A stretch of DNA of 64,000 nt. It comes from Pseudoalteromonas luteoviolacea (GTDB lineage: Bacteria; Pseudomonadota; Gammaproteobacteria; Enterobacterales; Alteromonadaceae). This document shows, one piece after another, positions 18,488 to 28,300 of this stretch. The stretch covers positions 124,001-188,000 of the forward strand of contig NZ_JAGJEH010000001.1 of assembly GCF_018100925.1 (NCBI RefSeq), read 5' to 3'. The notes beneath the pieces were generated by a model that was not told the DNA's origin, did not search any database, and worked only from the letters and a program-made list of their open reading frames with translations. The position numbers and the translations under genes were made by a program. Each line of letters opens with the position of its first letter. The stretch's first letter is position 1.

Positions 18488-18507
18488 CTGCCAGCACTTG
18501 CTGGTAG
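18488..18507 (+). other. Intercistronic stem-loop between ahpC and ahpF
   Basis: A 9-bp stem with one mismatch (18488-18496 with 18499-18507) lies in the 107-bp gap and lacks a T-run. It may stabilise the ahpC part of the transcript, consistent with AhpC usually being made in excess over AhpF. Confidence 0.45.
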
Positions 18508-18577
18508 GTATCACTTGAATTTGCATCCCTTAAATCAAGCAACCAAGTGCGTAGCGTTTCAATGAGGAATTATAAAT

Positions 18578-20146
18578 ATGTTAGATGCGCAAATTAAAAG
18601 CCAACTAAAAGAGCACTTTAAGAATATTAACTCGCCTGTGGAGCTGAGAGTCGCGCTGGACAGCAGTGATAAGTCCAATGAATTGAACTCACTCGCACAT
18701 GATCTTGCAGCTTTGAGTGAACACCTCTCAGTGGTTGAGAACTATGATATTAACGCGAGAAGACCTTCTATGGTGGTCAGCTCGGTTGAATCAAAAACAC
18801 AACTCAGTTTTGCTGGTGTGCCAATGGGTCATGAGTTTACCAGCTTGATCCTTGCACTACTACATAGTGGCGGACATGCAAGTAAATTAGAGCGTGATGA
18901 AGTTGAGGTGATCAAATCGATTGATAAAAACCTGAATTTTGAAGTGTACATATCTTTGAGCTGCCAGACTTGCCCACAAGTAGTGCAAGCACTCAACACT
19001 TTGGCAGTGAACAATCCCAAAATTACAACAACGATGATTGATGGTGCGCTATTCCAGCAAGAGGTTGAAGAGCGCAATATTATGGCCGTTCCGAGCGTCT
19101 ACCTAAATGGCCAGCTATTTAGCCAAGGTGCAATTGGCCTGTCAGATATTCTGAAAAAACTAGATCAAAATTCAGCGCAAAAAGAAGCCGAAAAGCTGAA
19201 TAGCAAAGCACCTTTTGATGTTTTGGTGATTGGTGGCGGCCCAGCAGGAGCATCAGCCGCGGTATATGCCGCAAGGAAAGGGCTAAATACAGGCGTAGTT
19301 GCGCAGCGGTTTGGTGGGCAAGTTGCTGACACAATGAGCATTGAAAACTTTATCTCTGTTAAAGAAACAGAGGGCCCCAAATTAGTCGCCCAATTAGAGC
19401 AACATGTTAAACAGTACGATGTGGATGTTATGACTAGCAACAAAGTAGCGCGCATCAAGAGAAATGATTATTTGGATATTGAGCTTGAGAGTGGGGCTAA
19501 ATTAAAAGCGAAGTCTGTAGTGATATCAACAGGTGCGCGTTGGCGCAATGTTAATGTACCAGGAGAGCAGGAGTACAAAGGCCGAGGTGTTGCATACTGT
19601 CCTCATTGTGATGGACCGTTATTTAAAGGTAAACCCGTCGCTGTTATTGGTGGGGGAAATTCTGGTATCGAAGCCGCTATAGACCTTGCAAATATTGTTG
19701 AACATGTCACGGTGCTTGAGTTTGCCAATGAATTAAAGGCAGATCAGGTATTGATCAATAAAGCTAAGAGCATTCCAAACATTGAGATACGCACTCATGT
19801 GCAAACGACGGAAATACTCGGCGATACGAATAAAGTGACCGGTTTACAATACTTAGATCGGGACTCAGGCGAAGCGCATTCTATCGCTATTGCAGGCGTT
19901 TTTGTGCAAATTGGATTAGTGCCAAATTCAGAATGGTTGCAAGATAGTGATATTGAAATCAATCAGTTTGGTGAAATAGAAATCGATAATAAGGGGTCTA
20001 CTAGTATGCGAGGTGTTTTCGCTGCAGGTGATGTGACCACAACCCCTTTCAAACAGATAGTCATTGCTATGGGAAGTGGTGCGACTGCCAGTTTAGGCGC
20101 GTTTGAATATCTAATTCGAGAATTGGACCCTGCTGCCGCAGCATAG
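18578..20146 (+). CDS. ahpF: Alkyl hydroperoxide reductase subunit F (NADH:peroxiredoxin reductase)
   Basis: 522 residues, as in E. coli. The N-terminal tandem thioredoxin-like domain has SLSCQTCPQVVQALN. A FAD-binding GGGPAGASAAVYAARKG follows at about 215. The catalytic disulfide is Cys341/Cys344 in YCPHCDGPLF, then an NADH-binding GGGNSGIEAA and the C-terminal FAD motif GVFAAGDVTTTPFKQI. It passes electrons from NADH through FAD and two dithiols to AhpC. It is co-transcribed with ahpC and ends at a strong terminator. Confidence 0.97.
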   Translation: MLDAQIKSQLKEHFKNINSPVELRVALDSSDKSNELNSLAHDLAALSEHLSVVENYDINARRPSMVVSSVESKTQLSFAGVPMGHEFTSLILALLHSGGHASKLERDEVEVIKSIDKNLNFEVYISLSCQTCPQVVQALNTLAVNNPKITTTMIDGALFQQEVEERNIMAVPSVYLNGQLFSQGAIGLSDILKKLDQNSAQKEAEKLNSKAPFDVLVIGGGPAGASAAVYAARKGLNTGVVAQRFGGQVADTMSIENFISVKETEGPKLVAQLEQHVKQYDVDVMTSNKVARIKRNDYLDIELESGAKLKAKSVVISTGARWRNVNVPGEQEYKGRGVAYCPHCDGPLFKGKPVAVIGGGNSGIEAAIDLANIVEHVTVLEFANELKADQVLINKAKSIPNIEIRTHVQTTEILGDTNKVTGLQYLDRDSGEAHSIAIAGVFVQIGLVPNSEWLQDSDIEINQFGEIEIDNKGSTSMRGVFAAGDVTTTPFKQIVIAMGSGATASLGAFEYLIRELDPAAAA

Positions 20147-20214
20147 ATTTCCCTTTATAGCTGATTGCTCAGCTAGACTTTTTTCATTGCAATATACCCA
20201 TGCAATGTTTCTCC

Positions 20215-20240
20215 AGCCACGCACTTGCGTGGCTTTTTCT
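20215..20240 (+). terminator. Rho-independent terminator after ahpCF
   Basis: A perfect 9-bp stem AGCCACGCA/TGCGTGGCT (20215-20223 with 20226-20234) is followed by TTTTTCTT, 68 bases past the ahpF stop. Confidence 0.85.
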
Positions 20241-20422
20241 TATTAACAAAATAAAAATTATTATTTTATTAATAATTTTAGTCTTTAATTTCCTCGATTT
20301 GTGTAGTTAATCACTAAGTGTAAGTTAATGAATTTTAAAAATTAAAATTAAGTTATTAATTCTAAATTACTAACTGGTATGTTTGATAGCCTTCCTCTAT
20401 TTTTTATTGACGAAAAAGCTGA

Positions 20423-22300
20423 TTGGTGGAAAAATTATTAGGCTATAACTATTTGGAATTTATAAACTATATGGAACTATTTGAGCAAAACTTGGAGTAC
20501 CTTAAAAGGTATTTTCCAAACCCTTTCTATAATCGTATATGTTCTAAAAAACCTTCCCAGATATCTGAATTCCAAAGTAGCTTTTATGGTGAGCACGCTG
20601 AAAGTAAATGTTACAAACAAGTTGAGTTATTCCTCAGTCACCCAGCCCATTTAAGCCTTAGCTTTTCAACCAATACTTACGAATATACACATCAACTTTG
20701 TATTAATAATTTAAATAGTATTGCGGATGATTTGGGAAGAAAAAGTAACTCAAAACCGCAGCGTGGCACATTGATTGTTTTAGGGCTCGGTGCGGGTTAT
20801 CACATTCCAAAGCTTCTTTCAAAAATACGATATACAGATGTGATAGTAGTAGAATCAAATACCGCGCATTACGCGATGGCTTGTCAACATATTAACTTTG
20901 CAGCTTTACATGCAGAGTGTGAAAGTAGATCGGGTTCAATCAATTTTTTTAATATAGAGAGTTTCGACCAGTTTCTTAGCGAAATGAAAGGCCTAATAGA
21001 CCAAAATGGCGTTCATTTACTATCCGATATCAGCCTGTATCGCCATTACAGTACGCCATTGACGGACCAAATATTTGGCGAGTTTAAGCAGTGGCGCAAC
21101 AGCTTTGCAAGCATGTGGGGCTTCTTGGAAGACGAGTTACTTGGTTTGAAACACACAAGCGAGAATCGTTTAAACTCGACAGTTTCCTGCCACGAAAATG
21201 TTTTTTCTGAGTTTGAAAGTTTTCCAGTCGTGATTGTTGGTAATGGGCCGTCATTAGACAAAAGTATAGATGAATTAAAAAAACAGTCAGATCATGTATT
21301 TATTGTCTCTTGTGGAACATCACTAGCACCTTTAATGAAAGCTGGGATCAAACCTGATTTTCATATCGAAATGGAGAGAACTTCAGTTAATTTTGAGATC
21401 AAAGAGGCTGAACTGAAAGATCCAAATAACAAAGATGTGGTGCTTATTGCACTTAGTACCGTTTACCCCAAATTGCTCACTCAATTTGATAATAGAATTG
21501 TCTTTGCAAAAGGCAACGATCTCGGAGCTGAGCTTGCCAATCTTTCTGGAGATGGGTGCAAAGCGCTTTATCATTGTAACCCAACGGTAACAAACATGGC
21601 CGTTGCGTCATTTATTAGAATGGGTTTTAAAAACATTATATTACTCGGCTGTGATTATGGATATGTCGATCACCAAAAACATCATAGTCAGCTGTCGAGC
21701 TACTATGAGCCGACTAATTTGCTTTCTAACGTTAATTTTGACAATGAAATGAAGGTGAAAGGCAATTTTCGGCCATTTGTATTTACTTCACGGATTTTTA
21801 ATGAGGCTCGGGCGGCTCAAGAGAGGCTGCTTGGACACAATTCCTCTGTCAGAGTAACCAATACGAGTGATGGTGCGCATATTCAGGGGACACAGATCGC
21901 ACACTTTGAAGATTTGAAATTTGATAAAAAATCTAAATATAAATTAATGCCTACGGTTGTCGCGTACGCTAGTACTCATTCTGGATCTCAGCTGAACGTT
22001 GGCGAGTACTTTATTGATGCGTGTGACAAACTGAAAACATTAAAAGCGCAGGTTGTTGGCGCTGATTCAATTACCGAAGTAAAGGGACAATTGAATCGAT
22101 TTATCTATGAATTGCGTAAAGAACGCCAGTCGTTTGTGTATCAGCTGCTGCTGTCCGGTTCAATAAAGTACATTGTTGCGACAATCGCAAGCCACATAAA
22201 CCATCTGCCATTGAATGTATGGGCTGATTACGATGTTAAAGTTCGCATCGAGCTGAGCGCCATGCTAGACAAATTAATATATGAATTAACACTCCAATAG
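20423..22300 (+). CDS. Orphan MAF-type protein (DUF115/MptE-like; flagellin nonulosonate transferase-like)
   Basis: About 609-625 residues. The start is uncertain: TTG 20423, GTG 20426 or ATG 20471, where MELFEQNLEYLKRYFP resembles usual MAF N-termini. A Rossmann-like segment GTLIVLGLGAGYHIPKLL lies at about 115-135. The MAF/DUF115 core has GNGPSLDKSIDEL (G273-L285), VSCGTSLAPLMKAGIKPDF, MAVASFIRMGFKNIILLGCDY and a helical C-terminal domain. Family members (Campylobacter and Aeromonas Maf1) attach pseudaminic or legionaminic acid to Ser/Thr of flagellin in the cytoplasm. No flagellar or sialic-acid genes are near. The gene is 22 bp upstream of the first AGDSFG-repeat gene and very likely in one transcript with it. 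Its first 100 bp upstream are strongly AT-rich. Confidence 0.85.
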   Translation: MVEKLLGYNYLEFINYMELFEQNLEYLKRYFPNPFYNRICSKKPSQISEFQSSFYGEHAESKCYKQVELFLSHPAHLSLSFSTNTYEYTHQLCINNLNSIADDLGRKSNSKPQRGTLIVLGLGAGYHIPKLLSKIRYTDVIVVESNTAHYAMACQHINFAALHAECESRSGSINFFNIESFDQFLSEMKGLIDQNGVHLLSDISLYRHYSTPLTDQIFGEFKQWRNSFASMWGFLEDELLGLKHTSENRLNSTVSCHENVFSEFESFPVVIVGNGPSLDKSIDELKKQSDHVFIVSCGTSLAPLMKAGIKPDFHIEMERTSVNFEIKEAELKDPNNKDVVLIALSTVYPKLLTQFDNRIVFAKGNDLGAELANLSGDGCKALYHCNPTVTNMAVASFIRMGFKNIILLGCDYGYVDHQKHHSQLSSYYEPTNLLSNVNFDNEMKVKGNFRPFVFTSRIFNEARAAQERLLGHNSSVRVTNTSDGAHIQGTQIAHFEDLKFDKKSKYKLMPTVVAYASTHSGSQLNVGEYFIDACDKLKTLKAQVVGADSITEVKGQLNRFIYELRKERQSFVYQLLLSGSIKYIVATIASHINHLPLNVWADYDVKVRIELSAMLDKLIYELTLQ

Positions 22301-22322
22301 CAACGTAAATTAAGGGAATTAA

Positions 22323-23084
22323 ATGAAATTCGACTTAAAAACAGTCCTTCCAATTGCACTTGTTGCAGTTCACTCTGGTAATGCAGTTTCACAAACTATT
22401 GATTTTTATACTGCCGACCAAAAGCCTATTGAGGCGAGTGCAGGTTTTGAAAGCAATCAATTTGATAGTCAATTTTCGGCAGGCGATTCATTCGGTGCAG
22501 GTGATTCATTCGGCGCAGGCGACTCATTCGGCGCAGGCGATTCATTCGGTGCAGGCGATTCATTCGGTGCAGGTGATTCATTCGGCGCAGGTGATTCATT
22601 TGGTGCGGGCGATTCGTTCGGTAGTCGCCCCGTAGACTTTGAAGCTTTCCCAACGGGCGAATTAAACCCTGATACTCACGGTTATATCCATCATGGTGTT
22701 CTCTACCTAGAGGTTGATAACAACAATGATGGTAATTATTACGACTATATGAAAGTGTGTATTAAATCAAATGACCGGGTTATATCAGGTGCACATTCTC
22801 AATTTGATCTAATGGCTCTCCAAAACCGCTATATCCTCCAAGGGGCCTATCAGCCGATGAGTCTTTACGGCTCTGATTATGGTTATTTAGAGCTTGATTT
22901 AACTTTTGATTTTGGCCATGTCAAGGAGTCCATGGTTCTGTATAAGTACAGCGGCGGCAAATATGAGTTTAATGGCTATACCTTAATCAATGGTAATCAT
23001 GCTGGCACATTACGCGCTTATTATAAAGGCTCAGACATGTATATCGCTGAAGGTTGTGAATATACGACAGGCTCCAGGTTTTAA
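22323..23084 (+). CDS. Secreted AGDSFG hexapeptide-repeat protein, copy 1
   Basis: 253 residues. A signal peptide (about 1-23, LPIALVAVHSGNAVS-QT) is followed by a short linker, eight perfect AGDSFG hexapeptides (residues 53-100) and a C-terminal domain (about 110-253) rich in Tyr, Asn and Asp. That domain includes an NNNDGNYYD stretch that could hold calcium, and two cysteines (VCIKS and EGCEY) able to form a disulfide. I recognise no family. The start is fixed by AAGGGA before the ATG. It is the second gene of a likely unit with the MAF-like gene and is paralogous to 23345-24124. The repeated serine is the obvious candidate site for modification by the neighbour; this is inference. Confidence 0.88.
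   Translation: MKFDLKTVLPIALVAVHSGNAVSQTIDFYTADQKPIEASAGFESNQFDSQFSAGDSFGAGDSFGAGDSFGAGDSFGAGDSFGAGDSFGAGDSFGAGDSFGSRPVDFEAFPTGELNPDTHGYIHHGVLYLEVDNNNDGNYYDYMKVCIKSNDRVISGAHSQFDLMALQNRYILQGAYQPMSLYGSDYGYLELDLTFDFGHVKESMVLYKYSGGKYEFNGYTLINGNHAGTLRAYYKGSDMYIAEGCEYTTGSRF
22479..22622 (+). repeat. Eight tandem 18-bp repeats encoding AGDSFG
   Basis: Exactly 8 x 18 bp in frame. Copies differ only at third codon positions (GGC/GGT, GAT/GAC and similar). Copy-number change by slippage would keep the reading frame. Confidence 0.95.
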
Positions 23085-23109
23085 GCTTAATGTAATCTAG
23101 ATGCTATTA

Positions 23110-23149
23110 AGTACTCCAAAAGTTAAACTTTTGGAGTACTTTTACTCTT
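23110..23149 (+). terminator. Strong terminator after repeat protein 1
   Basis: A perfect 15-bp inverted repeat (23110-23124 with 23126-23140, central A) is followed by TTTTACTCTTT. It separates the two repeat genes into different transcripts. Confidence 0.85.
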
Positions 23150-23344
23150 TACTTTAGAGCGAGTGTTTTGATTATTTCTTGCTAATTAGATAACAAAGTA
23201 AATTGTTGCATGATTATGGTGTCAACTGGTTTCTCCCAGATTGAGTTGCATCGATTTTAAAGCCCCTTGGGAACTCAGTGACACACAATAAGGACTTAGT
23301 ATTCCAATAAACCATCTAACCGTAACAACAATTAAGGGATTTAA

Positions 23345-24124
23345 ATGAAATTTAACATAAAATCAGTTTTACCTATTGTGCTTGTGGCCGTTCATTCAGG
23401 TAAGGCCGTTTCACAAACCATCGATTACTTTAACGCTGAGGAGCAACCAACTCATCTGAGCTCGGGCTATGAAGGATCTGAGTTAAACAGCCAGTTTGCA
23501 GCAGGTGACTCATTCGGCGCAGGCGATTCATTCGGTGCAGGCGATTCATTCGGCGCAGGTGACTCATTCGGTGCAGGCGATTCATTCGGTGCAGGCGATT
23601 CATTCGGCGCAGGTGATTCATTCGGTGCAGGCGATTCATTTGATGCTGGCGATACCAATGCTGCGAGACCAGATGACTTCGTTCCTTTCCCAACCAATGA
23701 GCGAGACCCGTTGGATGGTAATCGAATGCACCGTGGTGTTCTGTATATCGAAGGCAATGAGATTGGCAGTGGTGGTGATTATGAAGATTACTACAAAGTT
23801 TGTGTTAAGGCTGGTAAACGTTTGGTTGTAGTATCTAACTCTAAATATGACAGCATGTATAAACACATTAACTTTATGGGTAAGGGGACCTATAAAACGA
23901 GTTATTTGGGGCAAAATGACTTTGGTCGATTACGTATAACTCTGCAGCATTACTATGAGAATAAAAAAGAGAAAATCTTGTTAGATAGAATCGACACTTC
24001 TTCTTATGAGTTTTATGGCTACACCAAGAGAGGTAATGAATACACTAATTATATCAGAGCTTACTATAAGGGACTGGATGCTTATATCGCAGAAGGATGT
24101 GAGGATCACCTAGGGCGCTATTAA
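23345..24124 (+). CDS. Secreted AGDSFG hexapeptide-repeat protein, copy 2
   Basis: 259 residues and a paralogue of the preceding gene. The signal peptide is nearly identical (LPIVLVAVHSGKAVS-QT). It has seven perfect AGDSFG units, then AGDSFD and a degenerate AGDTNA, and a related C-terminal domain with shared landmarks (RGVLYIEG/HGVLYLEV, KVCVK, YEFYGYT/YEFNGYT, RAYYKG, YIAEGCE). The C-terminal domains have diverged to well under half identity while the repeat DNA stays almost identical. A ribosome-binding site AAGGGA precedes the ATG. About 260 bp with a terminator lie between the copies, so it has its own promoter. Confidence 0.88.
   Translation: MKFNIKSVLPIVLVAVHSGKAVSQTIDYFNAEEQPTHLSSGYEGSELNSQFAAGDSFGAGDSFGAGDSFGAGDSFGAGDSFGAGDSFGAGDSFGAGDSFDAGDTNAARPDDFVPFPTNERDPLDGNRMHRGVLYIEGNEIGSGGDYEDYYKVCVKAGKRLVVVSNSKYDSMYKHINFMGKGTYKTSYLGQNDFGRLRITLQHYYENKKEKILLDRIDTSSYEFYGYTKRGNEYTNYIRAYYKGLDAYIAEGCEDHLGRY
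23501..23644 (+). repeat. Tandem 18-bp repeats encoding AGDSFG/AGDSFD
   Basis: Seven perfect coding repeats, an eighth ending in Asp instead of Gly, then a decayed ninth unit (23645-23662). The DNA-level similarity to 22479-22622 is much higher than in the flanking coding sequence. Confidence 0.93.
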
Positions 24125-24131
24125 AATAGTG

Positions 24132-24153
24132 AGGGCCACTTAGGCCCTTTTCA
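24132..24153 (+). terminator. Terminator after repeat protein 2
   Basis: An AGGGCC-ACTTA-GGCCCT stem is followed by TTTTC, 8 bases past the stop codon. Confidence 0.8.
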
Positions 24154-24171
24154 TTAGACTTAGAAAGTGTA

Positions 24172-24639
24172 TTACTGATAAGTTCCTGCGGTTATAAATT
24201 CCCCGAATGTCTCACACCATACAACAACCGTTTTAAATTTACTTACGTCTACACCCTTCGGTACATCGACAATAAAGCCATTAAATGACGTGACAGCAGA
24301 TACAAATTGCATTGTATTTTTATGCTGTTCAAACTCAGCCTCATTTTCAACAAACGTTGGCGATAAATAAAGACGGTAGTCAGGACCTGGCGCTAACCTG
24401 CCTTCAAAGCCTATTGTATGTTCACCAATAAAGACATCTCCTTCACCAAAGTGCAAAAAGTCAGAGCCCTTTAGGTCTTTACTAAATACAGCTGTGAATT
24501 TTGCATGGTTAGCAACTTCGGATAAGGCCGTTTGTGTAGGGGAAGGGGGGGCCATCATAATTGGAAGAGAGTACACACCTAGTGCAAAGCCCGCACAAAA
24601 AACCAACATGGTAAACAAAATTTTAAACAAAAATCGCAT
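24172..24639 (-). CDS. DM13-domain protein, membrane-anchored
   Basis: 155 residues. One hydrophobic N-terminal segment (about 5-28) serves as anchor or signal. Residues about 40-155 match the DM13 domain: GEHTIGFEGRLAPGPDYRLYLSP in the middle and VPKGVDVSKFKTVVVWCETF near the end, with the single conserved Cys in the VWC motif. DM13 domains are proposed to take part in electron transfer or redox chemistry in cytochrome- or DOMON-associated proteins. It converges on the repeat genes and no redox partner is adjacent. Confidence 0.82.
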   Translation of the reverse strand: MRFLFKILFTMLVFCAGFALGVYSLPIMMAPPSPTQTALSEVANHAKFTAVFSKDLKGSDFLHFGEGDVFIGEHTIGFEGRLAPGPDYRLYLSPTFVENEAEFEQHKNTMQFVSAVTSFNGFIVDVPKGVDVSKFKTVVVWCETFGEFITAGTYQ

Positions 24640-25300
24640 GTCAAAAATGCTCTATCAAATAAAAGTAATTTAACCTTAGCGTGATGGTTCTAAGAGTCAA
24701 ATCTACAAATGTTTTATTTGTGTTAACTGTTGTGTTAATGAGCATTTATTTCTCTTATCAAACTACTTTCTAGTTAAAATGACTGATTGACAATTTTATT
24801 TATTCATTGAAGTTTTTGCCTTTATTCATAAGCTATCAATAAACTCATGAAATTACTAAATTATTCTTTGTTTTAACAAAAGTGTAATTTTAGTTATTTC
24901 TTCACCGCCCAGCATTGGATCTCTCTTTTATCGTGAATTAAAGATGAAAAAGTACTGTTTTTATTTTTTATGTTTAGAAAAAGGTATTGTGTTCTGGTTT
25001 GTCCACTTTGTAATGTAAATAAAGGTAAACGAATTTAATGTAAATTTTGTAAACTTTCTATCGCGTATATTTGTTGTTATTTTCTCAACAAGTTAATCAA
25101 TTTCAATATGTTATGTATCCTGCGTTTTTACTAAAAACAGTGTTTTTTCTAGTTATTTGGTTTGTGTTTTTTAATTTTGGCTAATCCCTTGTTATGGTGT
25201 TTTGGATCGGTACAATCGCCGCTGCTCAGTATCGCATTAGGTAATTATGTTACTGAATGTAATTTTATAAACAAAAAACATACAAATTAGGAATAATCAA
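24640..25300. promoter_or_regulatory. Long AT-rich leader/promoter region of the chitin cluster
   Basis: 660 bp without a credible gene between the DM13 gene and the first chitinase. It must contain divergent promoters. The last 100 bp are less AT-rich (GGATCGGTACAATCGCCGCT near 25204) and could be the untranslated leader. I looked for NagC/NagR-like palindromes and saw none that was convincing. Confidence 0.4.
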
Positions 25301-28300
25301 ATGAGCGTGTCTAAATCCTCGAATCAGGTGCTCAAGCTCAGCGCTATTACAATGGGTTTGATCAGTGCATCGGCTTTTGCTGAAGTGAACTGTGACAGCC
25401 TTGCGACTTGGGAAGCGGGTAAAATTTATGTTGGCGGCAATCAGGTGCAACAAGATAACGTTGCATATCGTGCCAATTGGTGGAACCGTTCTTCACCAAA
25501 ATTAAAGTCTGGTCAGTGGCAAGAGTGGACAAAGCTTGGAGAGTGCAGTGGCTCAGAGCCAGTAAACTTAGCGCCTTCTATCAAGCTACTTAAACCAATT
25601 GCGGATATTACAGTAGTTGAGAACGAAGAAGTGATCATCGATTTTTCAGCCAGTGATAGCGATGGTGAAGTAAAGCATGTTGCGATTTATCATAACGATG
25701 TGTTGGTGAAAGTACTAAGCCAAGCGCCATATCGTTTTGCGTGGCAAGCAAAACAGGGCAACCATGAGTTTCACGGTGTGGCATTGGATGATGATGGCGC
25801 AACCGCAAAATCGGTGAGTCGAAAAGTTAGCGTTGAGGCACTACCTCCCAAAGATCAAAATACCGCTCCGATTGCTCGTTTAGCAGCGCAGTTGCCAAGT
25901 GAGTTAGAAGTGGGTAGTCAGATTGTATTTACTTTGATTGCAAATGATAAAGAGTCAGATACTTTGACTCAATCACTCTCGGTGAATGGCATCGAAGTAG
26001 TGAGCACATCGCAAAATGAGTTCGAATATACATGGACAGCCACTGCAAAAGGTCCGCAGACATTCGTCTTAGTCGCCAAAGATGAACACGGCTTAGAGTC
26101 AGAGAAAATAAGCAGAACCTTTACGGTGAAAGCGAAAGATGATGGTCAGAGTTCACATGACGACTGTCGTCCAGCTGGCTTATACCAAACTCCCGGTATA
26201 ACGCCGTCTTACTGTGATATCTATGATAGTGAAGGCCGAGAAAAAATGGGCGCAGATCATCCAAGACGAGTGATCGGCTACTTTACAAGCTGGCGTCATG
26301 GTAAAAATGATCAACCTAGCTATCTGGTTAAAGACATCCCATGGGACAAAATCACTCATATCAACTATGCGTTTGCTCACGTTAATGACAAAAATGAGAT
26401 CAGCATAGGCAATCCAAATGCACAAGGTAACGCAGCAACCAATATGACTTGGCCAGGCGTTGCAGGTGCAGAGATGGACCCTAGCCTGCCGTACAAAGGT
26501 CACTTCAACTTATTGAATAAATATAAAAAGCAATACCCACATGTAAAAACCATGATTTCTGTTGGTGGATGGGCTGAAACGGGCGGTTATTTTGACGAAA
26601 CGGGCAAGCGCATCAATAACGGTGGTTTCTATACGATGACCACAAATGCTGATGGCAGTGTCAACCATGCTGGTATTGCTCAGTTTGTGAAAAGCTCAGT
26701 TGAATTTTTGAGAACTTATGGCTTTGATGGCTTAGACGTGGACTATGAATACCCATCTTCGATGAAAGACTCAGGTCATCCTGAAGATTTCCCGGTCAGC
26801 AATGCCAGACGTGCGGGGCTAAACAAGTCTTATCAAGTACTGATGAAAGAGCTACGTGAAGCCCTTGATAAAGCGGGTGAGCAAGATGACAAACACTATA
26901 TGTTAACGATTGCTTCTCCGTCATCAGGTTACTTACTACGTGGAATGGAAACGTTTCAAACAGCACAGTATTTAGACTTCGTAAATATCATGTCGTACGA
27001 CTTGCACGGTGCGTGGAATGATCATGTTGGTCACAATGCGCCGCTTTACGATACGGGGAAAGACACAGAGCTTAAGGTTTGGAATGTCTACGGCACTAAA
27101 GAGTTCGGTGGCATTGGTTATTTGAACACAGATTGGGCGGTGAACTATTTCCGTGGTGCGCTGCCTGCTGGCCGCATCAATATTGGTATTCCGTACTATA
27201 CCCGTGGATTCAAAGATGTGCGTGGTGGTGACAATGGCCTTTGGGGTCGCGCACCACTGCCAAATCAAAGCAACTGCCCGAAAGGCACTGGAATTGGCGA
27301 AAAGAACAAGTGTGGTAACGGCGCAATTGGTATCGACAACCTATGGCATGACGTTGAAAATGGTCAAGAAGTTGCCGCAGGATCGAACCCACTTTGGCAT
27401 GCTAAAAACCTTGAACACGGTATCAACCCAAGCTACCTAGAAGTATATGGCTTAACGCCTGATACAGATGCCGATGATGTACTGCGCGGTGACTATGTGC
27501 GTCATTACGATGACGTAGCCGTAGCGCCTTGGTTGTATAACGCCGAGAAAAAAGTATTCCTTTCAATGGAAGACACCGAGTCAATGAAAACCAAATTAGA
27601 CTACGTTGTTGATAAAGGTCTGGGCGGTGTCATGTTCTGGGAGCTTGCTGGTGACTTTGATTATCACGCTGATAAAGGCGAGTACTTCATGGGCTCGACA
27701 ATGACAGCGCTAGCATATAACACCTTTAACCAAAGTGGTGTGGCCTATGACAATCATGTTGGCGATGGCACATTTACTACGCCAAGCGAAGCGGTTGATA
27801 TCGCGTTTGAAGCGAAAGACTTCCCTGTGGGTGACCAAAACTACCCAATTCGTCCAACATTTGCTTTTACCAACAACTCAGAAATTGATCTAACTGGCGC
27901 AACGATTACGTTCAACGTTCCAACGTCAACTTCAGCAATCTTCAAATCAAATTGGAATGCACGTAAAAAGCTTGGCATGCGCGTAGAGCATGATGCCTCT
28001 AACTCTGCGGGGAATAACATTGGTGGTTTTGAAAATGAATTCCATCGTTTTTCAATTACCTTCAAAAATGAGTGGGGCGGTCAGCTTGAATCCTTTGCGC
28101 CGGGCGAAACCATCAATGCACAAGTGATGTACTACATGCCTATCACAGGTCCTGTGAACTTCACTATCGAAAAAGACGGCAAACAGTACGCATTTGCCTC
28201 TGAATACCCTGAATTACCAGTCGCTAAAAAACACATACCAAATCCAGGTGATGGCGACAAAAACCCGCCAAATGGTCAGCAGTGTGAAGGTGTGAAAATT

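Noticed and set aside
22479..23662. CRISPR-like array from regular short repeats
   Set aside because: The repeats are contiguous 18-bp coding units with no spacers, in frame within secreted proteins.
22426..23757. Antisense and alternate-frame open frames over the repeat arrays (Arg/His/Met-rich or PNESPA-rich)
   Set aside because: They are by-products of the 18-bp periodicity, without ribosome-binding sites or signal peptides.
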